Below, one piece after another: positions 50,009 through 59,178 of a stretch of 64,000 bases of DNA. The notes below the pieces were generated by a model. The model was given only the letters and a program-made list of their open reading frames with translations. It searched no databases and was not told where the DNA came from. This stretch comes from Asticcacaulis excentricus CB 48 (GTDB taxonomy: Bacteria; Pseudomonadota; Alphaproteobacteria; Caulobacterales; Caulobacteraceae): the NCBI RefSeq assembly GCF_000175215.2, contig NC_014816.1, forward strand, positions 2,415,001 through 2,479,000. Reading direction: 5' to 3'. The number at the start of each line of letters is the position of its first letter. Position 1 is the stretch's first letter. Both the position numbers and the translations under genes were made by a program.

Positions 50009-53000
50009 CTAGCTAATACTTGCTTTAACCAACAAAGACGTAGTCATTCTTACGTCCGGATGATCATTTTTCTCCACCACATCAAATTTAAGATAAATGT
50101 TGCGATATCCAAAGCGTATTGGCAGGTCGATATCCAAATCATTTAGCTGACCTGGTAGGATCGCTTCCCTCGATAGAAAGACTTCTCCCTCAAATATATC
50201 GACATGGTTCATTAGCCGCCCTTCCGGCACGTAAAGCCCAAGGTGGAATTTTGAAGTATGGCTCGTTGCCGACAAATGGAGAGACACTTCCTTACCGCAC
50301 CATCCATCGAGATACACGCCCCCTTCTCCTGGTTTTGCCTCTGCGGCCTCCAGCCTAATCGCTGGCCGGGACTCGTCTACAGGGTCCAGAAAGTCGTAGT
50401 AGTCGTGCAAAAGGCTAATGTACTGCCCTTCATCGTATGTCTTGGGGATCACACGCACGAGAGCGGCCGCTTCTATTGCCTCTATGATCTCTTGCGGATG
50501 CGCATTGGCGTTGACAAGTTGCCCCACGCCAATACCACCGATGCGGTTACCTAGTGCGCCCAGATCAACGGCCACTGGCGTTAAGCCGTGAAGAAATGCT
50601 TCTGAAAGTGTATAAGAGTAAGTTTCAGGCCATGGGCTCAAGAAAAGGGCAACGGTCGCACCTGACGCCCTAATTTTATCTCCAAGCTCTACCCCCTTGT
50701 AAGGGCCAATGTTTTCGAAGTTGTCAAAGCGCTCCAACAACTCGTTGCGGTCGCTATAGCCAATCAATTTATATGATACGGCAAGGCTTCTGTCTTGGCT
50801 CCACCGTAGGAGCTCAACAAGCTTCTCAGAACCCTTGTGAGGCCCGATAGCGCCAATTACGGCAACAACAATCTCGTCCGATCGCAATGCTGCGGGTTCA
50901 GACTTCACTGAAGGAGCTTTCGGCCCTAGATGGGATAATGTACGATAGGGTAAATCTTCAAATAACTGGGCATAATAAATTTTCGCCGATTCATTCGGAA
51001 TTATAACGGCACGTGCGCCAGACAAAAAATTCACCCAGTACTTGCGCCACGCATCCACGTCAGCACTTATTTTTTGGTAGCTAGAGTCTATCGCGGAATG
51101 GATTCCTCCTCGCGCAATACACCTATTGCATCCTGTAACCGGAGGAATTTCACAGAATTGACCACCGTCGTTAAGCAGGGTGACACGAGGGCAGATGTAG
51201 AAATAATCGTGAAGTGTAACAAAGTACGGTATGCCAGCGCCTATTAAGAATTCCGGTACACTCGCACTCATGTCTAAAACGTGGTGAACATGTACAAAAA
51301 TTGGATTTATCGCATATATATCAGCGAGAAGCGCTTCAACGCCATTTACGGAGTTATACAGAGTACCATGATCAGCACCCCATTCATTCATTTCGAATAG
51401 ATAAAAATCTTTCTTTGTTCTTTTGGCAATGAGTACCGTCACGCCTTCAGACGCCAGCTTCGCGGCCGTATAGTTGAGATTTTCATCCACCCCGCCACCG
51501 ATAGCCAAACTGAGCAGAACGGCAACCCTCTTTTGTCTCCACTGGCTGGTTAACAGCCGATTACGGGCTAACAGAAGAGGGTCGGAACTAAGAAATTGGT
51601 GAACATTGTAGTCATAGTCGGGATATTCACTTGCAATAACTTTTAGGTTATTCGCAATGAATCCTTCGGCAGACTCTTTGAATGAGACAGAGCCGCAATG
51701 ATAAACAAAGACATCACAGGCGACGACATGCTTCCATCCCTTGGTAGCAGACCGCAAAGAAAATTCGTTTTCTTCACCATAGCCTTTACCAAATTTTTCC
51801 GCATCGAATAAGCCAACCTGTCTCAAGCAAGCTCGCGAGATGTACATACAGAAACCATGAGCCGTTGGCAGTTGAACGCTGACGCCAGAGTTCTCACGGC
51901 CCAGAAGCTCATTAACTTGGGACAAGGTGAGGCCATAAGGAATTTCCTCGCGGCCGCCGATGTACGGAACGGAACAGATAGTGGCGTTGTTCGACATCGC
52001 AGAAACCGAGCCTACGCGCGGTTCGCGATAGGCAGCACCACGCATCCTATCTAACCAACCGTCCGACACAACTGTATCTGCGTTAAGCAGTACGACGTCC
52101 GAATCCTGGTGAAGCTGCATACCCCGATTGACGGTGGACACAAATCCCAAATTTTCAGGATTCTCTAGGTACTGATATCCATTTTGCGCTGAGTGTTCCC
52201 GAAGAAGAAGCGTAAGCTCCTGTTCGGGGCTACAATCATTAATCACAGATAGAATTACAGGAGTCGCGTTATTAGCAGCCAGTACGGAATTTATACAATT
52301 AATAGTCTCTTCAATACCACGATATACGGGAATAATTACATTAACAGCTGATGTAATTGGATAGTTCAAATTTGGAAGGCATATCTGCCAGATATTCGGC
52401 AGACTCGGCAAATTCTGTCCTAAGCGCCTACACCTCGCTTGCCGGAGGTTATGCTCTTTCAAACATTGCTGAATACTTTCTGATAAGCGCGAGCTTTTGA
52501 AGCCATCCACATCTGAGTGAAGTATACTCTCAGGTGTGAGGTTCACCAAATACTCACCAAACGGATAGAATTGAGTGCCGGAAACCCGGAGCCCTAAGAT
52601 GTGAGCGCTACGGTCCCATTCCGCCACAGGGTTATCAAACCCAAAGGCGAAATTAGAATATCCCTCAGGCGCAAACACGCTTTCGCCTTCAGCAATGAGG
52701 TGGTAAATCGCCTTACCATCTAAGTCGACACTTAGCTTGATCTTGGTTGCCGGGCGCGTGGCGTCATAGATCCAGCCGAATAACGACCGACCAATATCGT
52801 TCAACTCGCAAACGTATTTTGAGCGGTGAATCAACGTTTGGGTTTCGCGCCCCCTAGACGAATTTACCTCAATTTCGGCGCGGTGTTCAGCTGTGTCGAA
52901 AAACCATTCGGGCAGTTTGACGTAACATTTCCCCCCTAGAACGTCATCAAGCTGATAGAAGCGGTCTCTGTCTTTGTTTAGGAAAACGGTGACTGCACAA

Positions 53001-53053
53001 TTTTTGGGCAAGCCGTAGACTAGCACACCCTCATCAACCAATTTCAACTTCAT
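50009..53053 (-). CDS. Two-domain glycosyltransferase (GT2 plus GT4), 1014 residues
   Basis: The protein fuses two transferases. The N-terminal region of about 225 residues is unrecognised. A GT2/GT-A domain follows (about 234-450; NVIIPVYRGIEETINCINSV, LNADTVVSDGWLD, GYGEENEFSLRS). A GT-B/GT4 domain lies at about 505-880 (LAIGGGVDENLNYTAAKLA, PHKGSEKLVELLRWSQ, FLSPWPETYSYTLSEAFLHG). A beta-rich C-terminal region completes the chain (about 895-1014). It probably adds two different sugars in succession to a surface glycan. It stands alone, with AT-rich flanks on its left. Confidence 0.85.
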   Translation of the reverse strand: MKLKLVDEGVLVYGLPKNCAVTVFLNKDRDRFYQLDDVLGGKCYVKLPEWFFDTAEHRAEIEVNSSRGRETQTLIHRSKYVCELNDIGRSLFGWIYDATRPATKIKLSVDLDGKAIYHLIAEGESVFAPEGYSNFAFGFDNPVAEWDRSAHILGLRVSGTQFYPFGEYLVNLTPESILHSDVDGFKSSRLSESIQQCLKEHNLRQARCRRLGQNLPSLPNIWQICLPNLNYPITSAVNVIIPVYRGIEETINCINSVLAANNATPVILSVINDCSPEQELTLLLREHSAQNGYQYLENPENLGFVSTVNRGMQLHQDSDVVLLNADTVVSDGWLDRMRGAAYREPRVGSVSAMSNNATICSVPYIGGREEIPYGLTLSQVNELLGRENSGVSVQLPTAHGFCMYISRACLRQVGLFDAEKFGKGYGEENEFSLRSATKGWKHVVACDVFVYHCGSVSFKESAEGFIANNLKVIASEYPDYDYNVHQFLSSDPLLLARNRLLTSQWRQKRVAVLLSLAIGGGVDENLNYTAAKLASEGVTVLIAKRTKKDFYLFEMNEWGADHGTLYNSVNGVEALLADIYAINPIFVHVHHVLDMSASVPEFLIGAGIPYFVTLHDYFYICPRVTLLNDGGQFCEIPPVTGCNRCIARGGIHSAIDSSYQKISADVDAWRKYWVNFLSGARAVIIPNESAKIYYAQLFEDLPYRTLSHLGPKAPSVKSEPAALRSDEIVVAVIGAIGPHKGSEKLVELLRWSQDRSLAVSYKLIGYSDRNELLERFDNFENIGPYKGVELGDKIRASGATVALFLSPWPETYSYTLSEAFLHGLTPVAVDLGALGNRIGGIGVGQLVNANAHPQEIIEAIEAAALVRVIPKTYDEGQYISLLHDYYDFLDPVDESRPAIRLEAAEAKPGEGGVYLDGWCGKEVSLHLSATSHTSKFHLGLYVPEGRLMNHVDIFEGEVFLSREAILPGQLNDLDIDLPIRFGYRNIYLKFDVVEKNDHPDVRMTTSLLVKASIS

Positions 53054-53331
53054 TTCACACCTGCGGCCTCCATCTCACGATCAGGAAGCCGGCCCCTTAG
53101 AACAGTTATTCAAACTAGCGATAGTGACATCGTCGGTGCCCTGCAAGCGGAACCTTTCGCGAAGCACTCTTCCTCACTGGCGCGGAGAGCTATGCTTTTT
53201 CCAAAGGAATGGTGGCGATTATTCGCTTGATAAATATTCATCGCTCGCCAACCCGTGATCTGAGAGGCGAAGCACCAGTTGCGCCAAGAAAACTTTAGCT
53301 CTATGCACACCGCGCTCGAAGAAAAAGGTCG

Positions 53332-54126
53332 CTACACCATGTCAGAAAAATTCTGATCAATATCAAATAAATCTTCGACTTCTATGATATCCATCGGCGG
53401 CTTATTAGGGAAGTTCAACTGCATGCCTGGCTTCCAGGCTGTATATGCCTCAGACACAAGCCTCATAAAATCTTGATTCCAAGCGCTCGGCGAGTTTCGA
53501 AGCTTAGAGGCCAGATCACGCCTGACCAGATTCATATGCCGCATTGAGATGGTGTCTATGTCGAAGTGAATATGTGGCCCCTCGCGTGATAATAAGCGCC
53601 TCGTTGGATCAACCGGTACAGGATATGGTACATCGAATTCGATATCCGTTCCGCTTTCCACTTTAGTCAAAAACGAACAACATGTTGTGTCCGGCTGCCT
53701 TGACCTGTAAATTGGTCGCTTTACATGTAAAAAGGTGGCAACAGAGCTTGAATTGTAACCTTCGACTTCGATTATATCACGGGCGGATTTGAATTCTTCT
53801 GGGACATAATATTCGTCGCAATCCATAGTCAAAAAATGGCTTACACCATTTTTGCGGCAGCGATCCAGCCCCAGGTTCCTCTTTCTTAACTCATTGTGAA
53901 CCGGCAATATTGTTACGTCCGGTCGGTAAAATATTATGCTATCATAGAGGCCCGAACATTCAGCCTCGTTCAGAGCATCGCAGAGCCCTTCACTACACAT
54001 TTCACCGTAATTCGAAGAAAACTGCACGACGATATTAATATACTCGACGCACTTTCTCATCACTTTCAGAGACTGAACTAAGTGCTCTTCACCATTGAAC
54101 ACATTATAGGAAGCGCCAACTATCAT
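53332..54126 (-). CDS. GT-A-fold glycosyltransferase-like protein
   Basis: The 264-residue protein begins MIVGASYNVFNGEEHLVQSL and has FLTMDCDEYYVPEEFK near 98-113, a DxD-type metal/nucleotide-sugar motif seen in GT2 and GT92-like enzymes. No further family markers are clear. The neighbours are glycosyltransferases, so a transferase role is likely. The gap to its right neighbour is 46 bp. Confidence 0.65.
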   Translation of the reverse strand: MIVGASYNVFNGEEHLVQSLKVMRKCVEYINIVVQFSSNYGEMCSEGLCDALNEAECSGLYDSIIFYRPDVTILPVHNELRKRNLGLDRCRKNGVSHFLTMDCDEYYVPEEFKSARDIIEVEGYNSSSVATFLHVKRPIYRSRQPDTTCCSFLTKVESGTDIEFDVPYPVPVDPTRRLLSREGPHIHFDIDTISMRHMNLVRRDLASKLRNSPSAWNQDFMRLVSEAYTAWKPGMQLNFPNKPPMDIIEVEDLFDIDQNFSDMV

Positions 54127-54172
54127 TTCGATCTCGCATTAACGATATATTTCAAAAAAGAAACGATTTTCA

Positions 54173-55267
54173 TCAATTGAAATACTTATCGGAGGCGGGT
54201 TTGTGCACGACTTGAGTACAGTATCCATCAAATTTAGACACTCTTTGCTCATTCACAATTTTCAACAGACTATAAATCGAACTACAAATTCTCAACTCGT
54301 GATCTGTCAGAACAATATTATCTATTTCCGCAGACATTCCTAAAATTTCATCGACAAATAAATTTAGCCTGAATCTATCTATTACTTTGCCGTCAATTGA
54401 ATTCATGAAGTCGACAGCACCGGAATATCCCTCGATCAATTCCTCACATATCTCAGCACTATTGAGCTTCCGACACTCCGGTCGGCCGGAAAAATTATTC
54501 TTCGCTGAAGCCTCGAAATTTTCAGCAGTCAACCAGCCGGGACCTCCATGTATATCATAAACATAAGGAGGCGTTCGTGAGGCAAGTGCGTACTGCACGC
54601 TCTTTCCAATGGTAATCACAGCATCCGTCTGAAGCAAGTCGTCAACACTGACGAGTTTCTGCTCATGCCCATAACCAATAATACGGACGTCACAGCCTAA
54701 GTTAATTGATAAGTGCCTGAGCGCGTGATCTAATTCGCCGGGCATATGGTTCGATATAACTGTCAGCTTTTGAAGTTTGTTCCCATGCGAGCGAACCCTA
54801 AAGAATGTGTGCGGGCAGGCATTCGAAAACACGCGTTGGCGCGTAGTTTGAAATTCATGCGCGAAGCGCGCACGTGTTTCTTCAGAGTTGAAGACGATAA
54901 GGTCCGCGAGTTTTTCCTCCAACGGATGAAGTGGACCTTCGAGTGCGGCATAGGGCGATAAATGCGATGAGACGATGAAAGGGCGCGATTGGGCGTGTGA
55001 AAGCTCGCCCCATTTAATTGACGCCAAAAGACCGTGTTGCGCCCAAACCAAATCATAGGATTGGACATCAATCATCCCATCAAGATTGATTATGTTGATT
55101 CCTTTGAGCGTCGCAAGATAGCCGAGCGGAGATCCAATCGCAGGAGCGGCAATGTCCACGGAGTACCCTCGTTCCAGAAACTCCATGGCCAGTTCAAATA
55201 TGACGACCTCTGAACCAGCGAAGGAAAAAAACTGCCCCGTTAGCAAAAGCACTGACCGTTTCTTCAT
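54173..55267 (-). CDS. GT-B-fold glycosyltransferase-like protein
   Basis: The 364-residue protein starts SVLLLTGQFFSFAGSEVVIFELAMEFLE, the standard Rossmann-like beta-alpha opening of GT4-type enzymes with a Gly-Ser-Glu donor-domain contact. DLIVFNSEETRARF is near 135. The C-terminal half is diverged and lacks the usual EPFGLxxxEAMA motif, so catalysis is uncertain. The start at 55267 was taken because it begins the first beta strand; 11 more codons are open upstream. Confidence 0.6.
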   Translation of the reverse strand: MKKRSVLLLTGQFFSFAGSEVVIFELAMEFLERGYSVDIAAPAIGSPLGYLATLKGINIINLDGMIDVQSYDLVWAQHGLLASIKWGELSHAQSRPFIVSSHLSPYAALEGPLHPLEEKLADLIVFNSEETRARFAHEFQTTRQRVFSNACPHTFFRVRSHGNKLQKLTVISNHMPGELDHALRHLSINLGCDVRIIGYGHEQKLVSVDDLLQTDAVITIGKSVQYALASRTPPYVYDIHGGPGWLTAENFEASAKNNFSGRPECRKLNSAEICEELIEGYSGAVDFMNSIDGKVIDRFRLNLFVDEILGMSAEIDNIVLTDHELRICSSIYSLLKIVNEQRVSKFDGYCTQVVHKPASDKYFN

Positions 55268-55362
55268 CGAGCCCACCAGATCACCGTAGATTCGTCCCAA
55301 AAAAAGGCGTGCTCCGTAGAGACCGCCTAATTTTTATTGCTAATGTCCTCGCCCTGGCTTCG

Positions 55363-56118
55363 TCACGACGTGATTGGCTTCATGTGATTAAAGTCCCAGG
55401 CCGACACGTCGCCGAAGTACTCCATTTTCCCGCCGTCAAGCACGAGGAGCTTATTGCAAACGTCCGCCACCAATCCGAAATTGTGGGTGGCCAATATCAT
55501 TACTCTAGATTTTTCGAGTATTTCATTCATTTTGCCCTTCGCCTTTTCGAAGAAGCCCGCATCGCCAGCACCAATCCATTCATCGAGTAAGAGGATGTCC
55601 GGATTGAAGTTTGTCGCGACGGCAAAAACAAGGCGGGATTGCATCCCTGCCGAATAGGTCTTCACAGGTAAATCAACAAACGGGCCCAACTCTGAAAACT
55701 CAACGATGCTTTCCATGTTCGCGAGAATTTCTTTAGTCGAGTGCCCCCGTCTGCGAGCCATATGTATGATATTCTCGCGACCGGTTAGCGTGGCATCGAG
55801 GCCGAGCCCGATATCTACCATCGACGAGACACGCCCCTTAACTGAAACCAAGCCTGAATCCGGCTCGTAAATTCCGGCGAGAACCTTCAGGAGAGTTGTC
55901 TTTCCAGCTCCATTGTGGCCGATAATGCCAAGGCGGTCGCCTTCGGACAGACTAAACCCAACATTATCTAACGCACGAACGTGAATAACATCGTGCCCAT
56001 TCTTCAACATCTTCCCGCCAACGGCGACATTCAGGAACGCCGTCCTGAGCGACTGTGCTTTGACGGAATAAATGCAATATTCCAGCGTAACGCCTCGAAG
56101 TTCGACAACTTGTGACAC
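55363..56118 (-). CDS. wzt: Polysaccharide ABC exporter ATP-binding protein (Wzt/KpsT-like)
   Basis: The 251-residue ATPase has Walker A GHNGAGKTT, signature YSAGMQSRLVFA, Walker B DILLLDEWIGAGD and the H-loop ILATHNFG. It has no C-terminal carbohydrate-binding domain, so it resembles KpsT and the short Wzt type. A GTG at 56118 was chosen as start: it follows AGGG and lies ten bases after the permease stop, and starts Wzt-like (VSQVVELRGVTLEY). It powers export of the lipid-linked glycan across the inner membrane. Confidence 0.9.
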   Translation of the reverse strand: MSQVVELRGVTLEYCIYSVKAQSLRTAFLNVAVGGKMLKNGHDVIHVRALDNVGFSLSEGDRLGIIGHNGAGKTTLLKVLAGIYEPDSGLVSVKGRVSSMVDIGLGLDATLTGRENIIHMARRRGHSTKEILANMESIVEFSELGPFVDLPVKTYSAGMQSRLVFAVATNFNPDILLLDEWIGAGDAGFFEKAKGKMNEILEKSRVMILATHNFGLVADVCNKLLVLDGGKMEYFGDVSAWDFNHMKPITS

Positions 56119-56128
56119 TTTCAGCCCT

Positions 56129-56926
56129 CTAAATCCAAAACGCAATGCGGCGCCGAAAAGCGCTGAAAGCGAAAAACCAAACGACGATCCCTAAGACCGT
56201 GACACCCGCAGCCATTGGGACGTATTTCAAAGGCATGTACGTGCCGAGCAACGGAGACCGGATCATCTCAATGAGGGGATAGAACGGGTTGAAGTTAATA
56301 ATGAACTGTTTTTGTTCAGGCAATTGGTCGGGACGGAACATGATTGGCGATAAGAACATTACCAGCTGCGAAAGATACGGAAGCAGGAACCGCAGGTCCT
56401 TAAATCGTGCTGCAGCAAGCGAGACCACCGCTCCCCAAGTTGCCATGTTCAGCAAAACTACCGGGAAGCCGATCAAAATGCTCCAATGAGGAATCTTAAA
56501 AACACCCAGAATGGACACAACAACAAAAAAAACAACCACTCCGTGCAGGGTGATGAAGAAATTTTTAGTCACAGATTCGAAAGTATAATATGTAAAAGGT
56601 CCGGCATGATTGCTAATTATGCCTCCATTTGCCACATATACATCCGGCGCCTCAGAAAACAGGTGTGAAACCATATTAAAGCCAATTATACCGGCCATAA
56701 CAAACGGAAAAAATGTTCGGAGATCTTGCCCGAATAATGCGCCAAATACTATGGAAAAAGAAAGCGCAGTAACAACCATAGACCCGGTATTCCACAGAGA
56801 ACCGAGCAAAGTACGCTTATATTTTGCGGTAATTTCATGATAGGCTTGATAAATCCAAACATGAGATAACGAAATCCCACGCGTCAAGTCGCTAATCGCT
56901 TTGGAAAAATTGCTTTCGGCTGCCAT
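56129..56926 (-). CDS. wzm: Polysaccharide ABC exporter permease (Wzm/KpsM-like)
   Basis: The 265-residue ABC-2 permease has about six transmembrane helices (about 48-66, 73-90, 120-145, 152-175, 185-200, 235-258) and the conserved cytoplasmic start SHVWIYQAYHEITAKYKRTLLGSLW of Wzm/KpsM. It forms the exporter with the next gene. Being in the middle of the glycosyltransferase genes, it marks the locus as an O-antigen- or capsule-like ABC-dependent pathway. Confidence 0.92.
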   Translation of the reverse strand: MAAESNFSKAISDLTRGISLSHVWIYQAYHEITAKYKRTLLGSLWNTGSMVVTALSFSIVFGALFGQDLRTFFPFVMAGIIGFNMVSHLFSEAPDVYVANGGIISNHAGPFTYYTFESVTKNFFITLHGVVVFFVVVSILGVFKIPHWSILIGFPVVLLNMATWGAVVSLAAARFKDLRFLLPYLSQLVMFLSPIMFRPDQLPEQKQFIINFNPFYPLIEMIRSPLLGTYMPLKYVPMAAGVTVLGIVVWFFAFSAFRRRIAFWI

Positions 56927-57141
56927 TTCAACACCAGTTAATTCGGGCGGAACCTATATTTCAAGCCCTGTCGGAGCGCAACCCCTTAGCTAAGGTGCAG
57001 GGACGGCGCAACAGCGGCGTGCATGTTCAAGCCCCTAGACGCCCTCCAAGCTGGCCGTCTCGGTGTGTCGATTGGTGTTGCTGGACAACCTGAAGATAGG
57101 TACAACTCAGTGACATACAACGCCCACACAGAGAGGTAACA

Positions 57142-57864
57142 TTGTCTCAGCAACTGGCAGAATATTTGAAGGCTCATGGCGTCGAACAGTTTTGGGGAAA
57201 TGGTATCAATTTGCCACAACATACTGTGTTGGAGGCGCCCTGCAGTTTGAAATGGATGCACATCGACCATTCTTTGGAAATGGGCGCCTTTAGTTACGCG
57301 GTGAGCGGGTATTTTTTTGCCGCGCGTATCGGTCGCTACGTGTCAATGGGAGAAAGCATACAGCTTGGTCGCCATAACCATCCATCAGACTGGTCCAGCA
57401 CAAGCCCATTTTTTTACCTGAATACAAAGTTATTTGATGTTGGAGATAGCTTTGAAGGGGCCGACAGCTATCACTCACATAAGATCCGTGAAAACCTTCC
57501 ATATAACGTGCCTTTGCAAACCACGCACATCGATCACGATGCCTGGATTGGTCATGGTGCTTATATTCGCCCTGGTGTACGAGTGGGCGTGGGAGCGATC
57601 GTCGCAGCGTACGCGGTGGTCGTGAAAGATGTGCCCCCATTTGCTGTGGTTGCAGGCAACCCCGCCGTAGTCAAAAAGTACCGCGTTCCGGAGGAACTCA
57701 TTCCAGGACTACTCGCTACAGAGTGGTGGAATTACGCACCATGGGTGCTAAGGGATCTCTCTATCGAAGCGCCGCAGAAATTGATCGACGAAATGATGGT
57801 AAGAAAGCAAGATTTGCCAAAATTCAATCCGACCGTGATCACTTCTGCCGAATTTCCCAGATGA
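57142..57864 (+). CDS. Left-handed beta-helix acyltransferase (CatB/VatD-like hexapeptide family)
   Basis: The 240-residue protein has repeated hexapeptide turns (IGHGAYIRPGVRVGVGAIVAAYAVVVKDV, about 132-160) and GNPAVVKKYR, the CatB-type end. The catalytic His is probably in LGRHNHPSDW (about 76-85). Such enzymes O- or N-acetylate sugars. The start is TTG at 57142, backed by AGAGAGG six bases upstream. It likely adds an acetyl group to the surface glycan. Confidence 0.85.
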   Translation: MSQQLAEYLKAHGVEQFWGNGINLPQHTVLEAPCSLKWMHIDHSLEMGAFSYAVSGYFFAARIGRYVSMGESIQLGRHNHPSDWSSTSPFFYLNTKLFDVGDSFEGADSYHSHKIRENLPYNVPLQTTHIDHDAWIGHGAYIRPGVRVGVGAIVAAYAVVVKDVPPFAVVAGNPAVVKKYRVPEELIPGLLATEWWNYAPWVLRDLSIEAPQKLIDEMMVRKQDLPKFNPTVITSAEFPR

Positions 57865-57971
57865 GCATTCCGCACAAAATTGAGTATATTTGAATTTCGG
57901 CCATTATATATATTGAGCATCAATCGCCATTTGTCTCACAAGACATTTGGCGATCTTTGGAATATGTCTCC

Positions 57972-59144
57972 ATGAGTAACAATCCCGCGTTTCATCAAAT
58001 AGAGAATTTTATACCGTCGCCCTATCCTGGCGAAATGATTGCCTCCGACCTATATAACCCGTCCTACCGGATGGCGTATAGAGCGGTTAATGTAAACACC
58101 GTACCTACGACACCTGCGAGCGCCACCATAATCGGTTCAGGCAGCAAACGGTTTGCTCAGGCGTATGATGCAAACATTGCCACCCCGGGCCATATGGGTT
58201 CAGGTCTAATAAAGTTGCACGACTACTCATATATCGGGCCCTGCGCGCTACCTTATGACAAATATCATCAATGGGCACTGGTTGGAGAACCAATCTTCTG
58301 GGGCCCCGATTTTGCAAAATGGTACTGCGAGACCCATTGCGCCACCGGCACGTTCAATGCCGAAAAACACTACCGATTTGCGTCAGAGTTTATAAGTCAA
58401 AACCGGGTGCGGTCAGTGGCCGGAGAGCACGTGATCCTTTCAGCGCCAGGCCAGGATATATATGGGCACTGGCTGATCGACTTCATTCCGAAGCTATACA
58501 CACTCACTCAATCCGAAACTAAACTCGACTCAATTTATCTGGAACATATTCCCAAATGGGCGCATATATTCCTGCAGGCTTTCGAATTGGCGCCAAACAA
58601 GCTAAAATCCCATCCTGCGAAAGTCTTTAGTGTAGAAAGCGCCATTATTCCATCCAGCTCGAAATCCGGCTATCGGCTCGGCGCGCAAAATATTAAAAAC
58701 GCCTGGCAACACCTTAACTCACAAATTTTGCCGCAACCTGTCCCCGCGGGACTTTCGGGGGAAAAAATATACTTAAGCAGAGCGCAATTTTCAGGTAGCA
58801 CCCGACGCTCCATCGTGAACGCAACGGAAGTTGCTCAGCATTTTGCTGATCGAGGTTACAAGGTCGTCGCCCCTGAGCGGCTGTCGGTAGCACAACAATT
58901 CCAACTTATGCGTGAAGCTCGCGTTGTTGTGGGTGAGGACGGAAGCGCACTTCACAATATCATTTTCTCAAATAGCGGCGCCAAGCTGGGCGTTTTGAGC
59001 CTTCCAGAGCGTACCAACCTCTGGCATGCCGGCATCTGTCATATCCTGGGCCACACGGTAGCATTCATGGACTTGCCTGAGAACGAGACAGAAGACCTCT
59101 CCATCCCTGCTCTAGCGTCCTTCCTGGACGAATTAGAAGGTTAG
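57972..59144 (+). CDS. Glycosyltransferase family 61 (DUF563) protein
   Basis: The 390-residue protein has the GT61 core: GQDIYGHWLIDFIPKLYTL (about 162-180), KIYLSRAQFSGSTRRSIVN (about 265-283), and VVGEDGSALHNIIFSNSGAKL (about 323-343). The start at 57972 (MSNN) follows a possible GGA; a TTG five codons upstream is also open. It is 108 bp after the acyltransferase and 19-34 bp before the heptose gene, depending on the start chosen there. Confidence 0.85.
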   Translation: MSNNPAFHQIENFIPSPYPGEMIASDLYNPSYRMAYRAVNVNTVPTTPASATIIGSGSKRFAQAYDANIATPGHMGSGLIKLHDYSYIGPCALPYDKYHQWALVGEPIFWGPDFAKWYCETHCATGTFNAEKHYRFASEFISQNRVRSVAGEHVILSAPGQDIYGHWLIDFIPKLYTLTQSETKLDSIYLEHIPKWAHIFLQAFELAPNKLKSHPAKVFSVESAIIPSSSKSGYRLGAQNIKNAWQHLNSQILPQPVPAGLSGEKIYLSRAQFSGSTRRSIVNATEVAQHFADRGYKVVAPERLSVAQQFQLMREARVVVGEDGSALHNIIFSNSGAKLGVLSLPERTNLWHAGICHILGHTVAFMDLPENETEDLSIPALASFLDELEG

Positions 59145-59178
59145 CACTGCATCAAACCCGTAGGTGATTGGCGTCCAA

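Noticed and set aside
53110..53310. A 66-codon minus-strand frame between two glycosyltransferase genes
   Set aside because: No ribosome-binding site, no motif, unusual composition; treated as intergenic.
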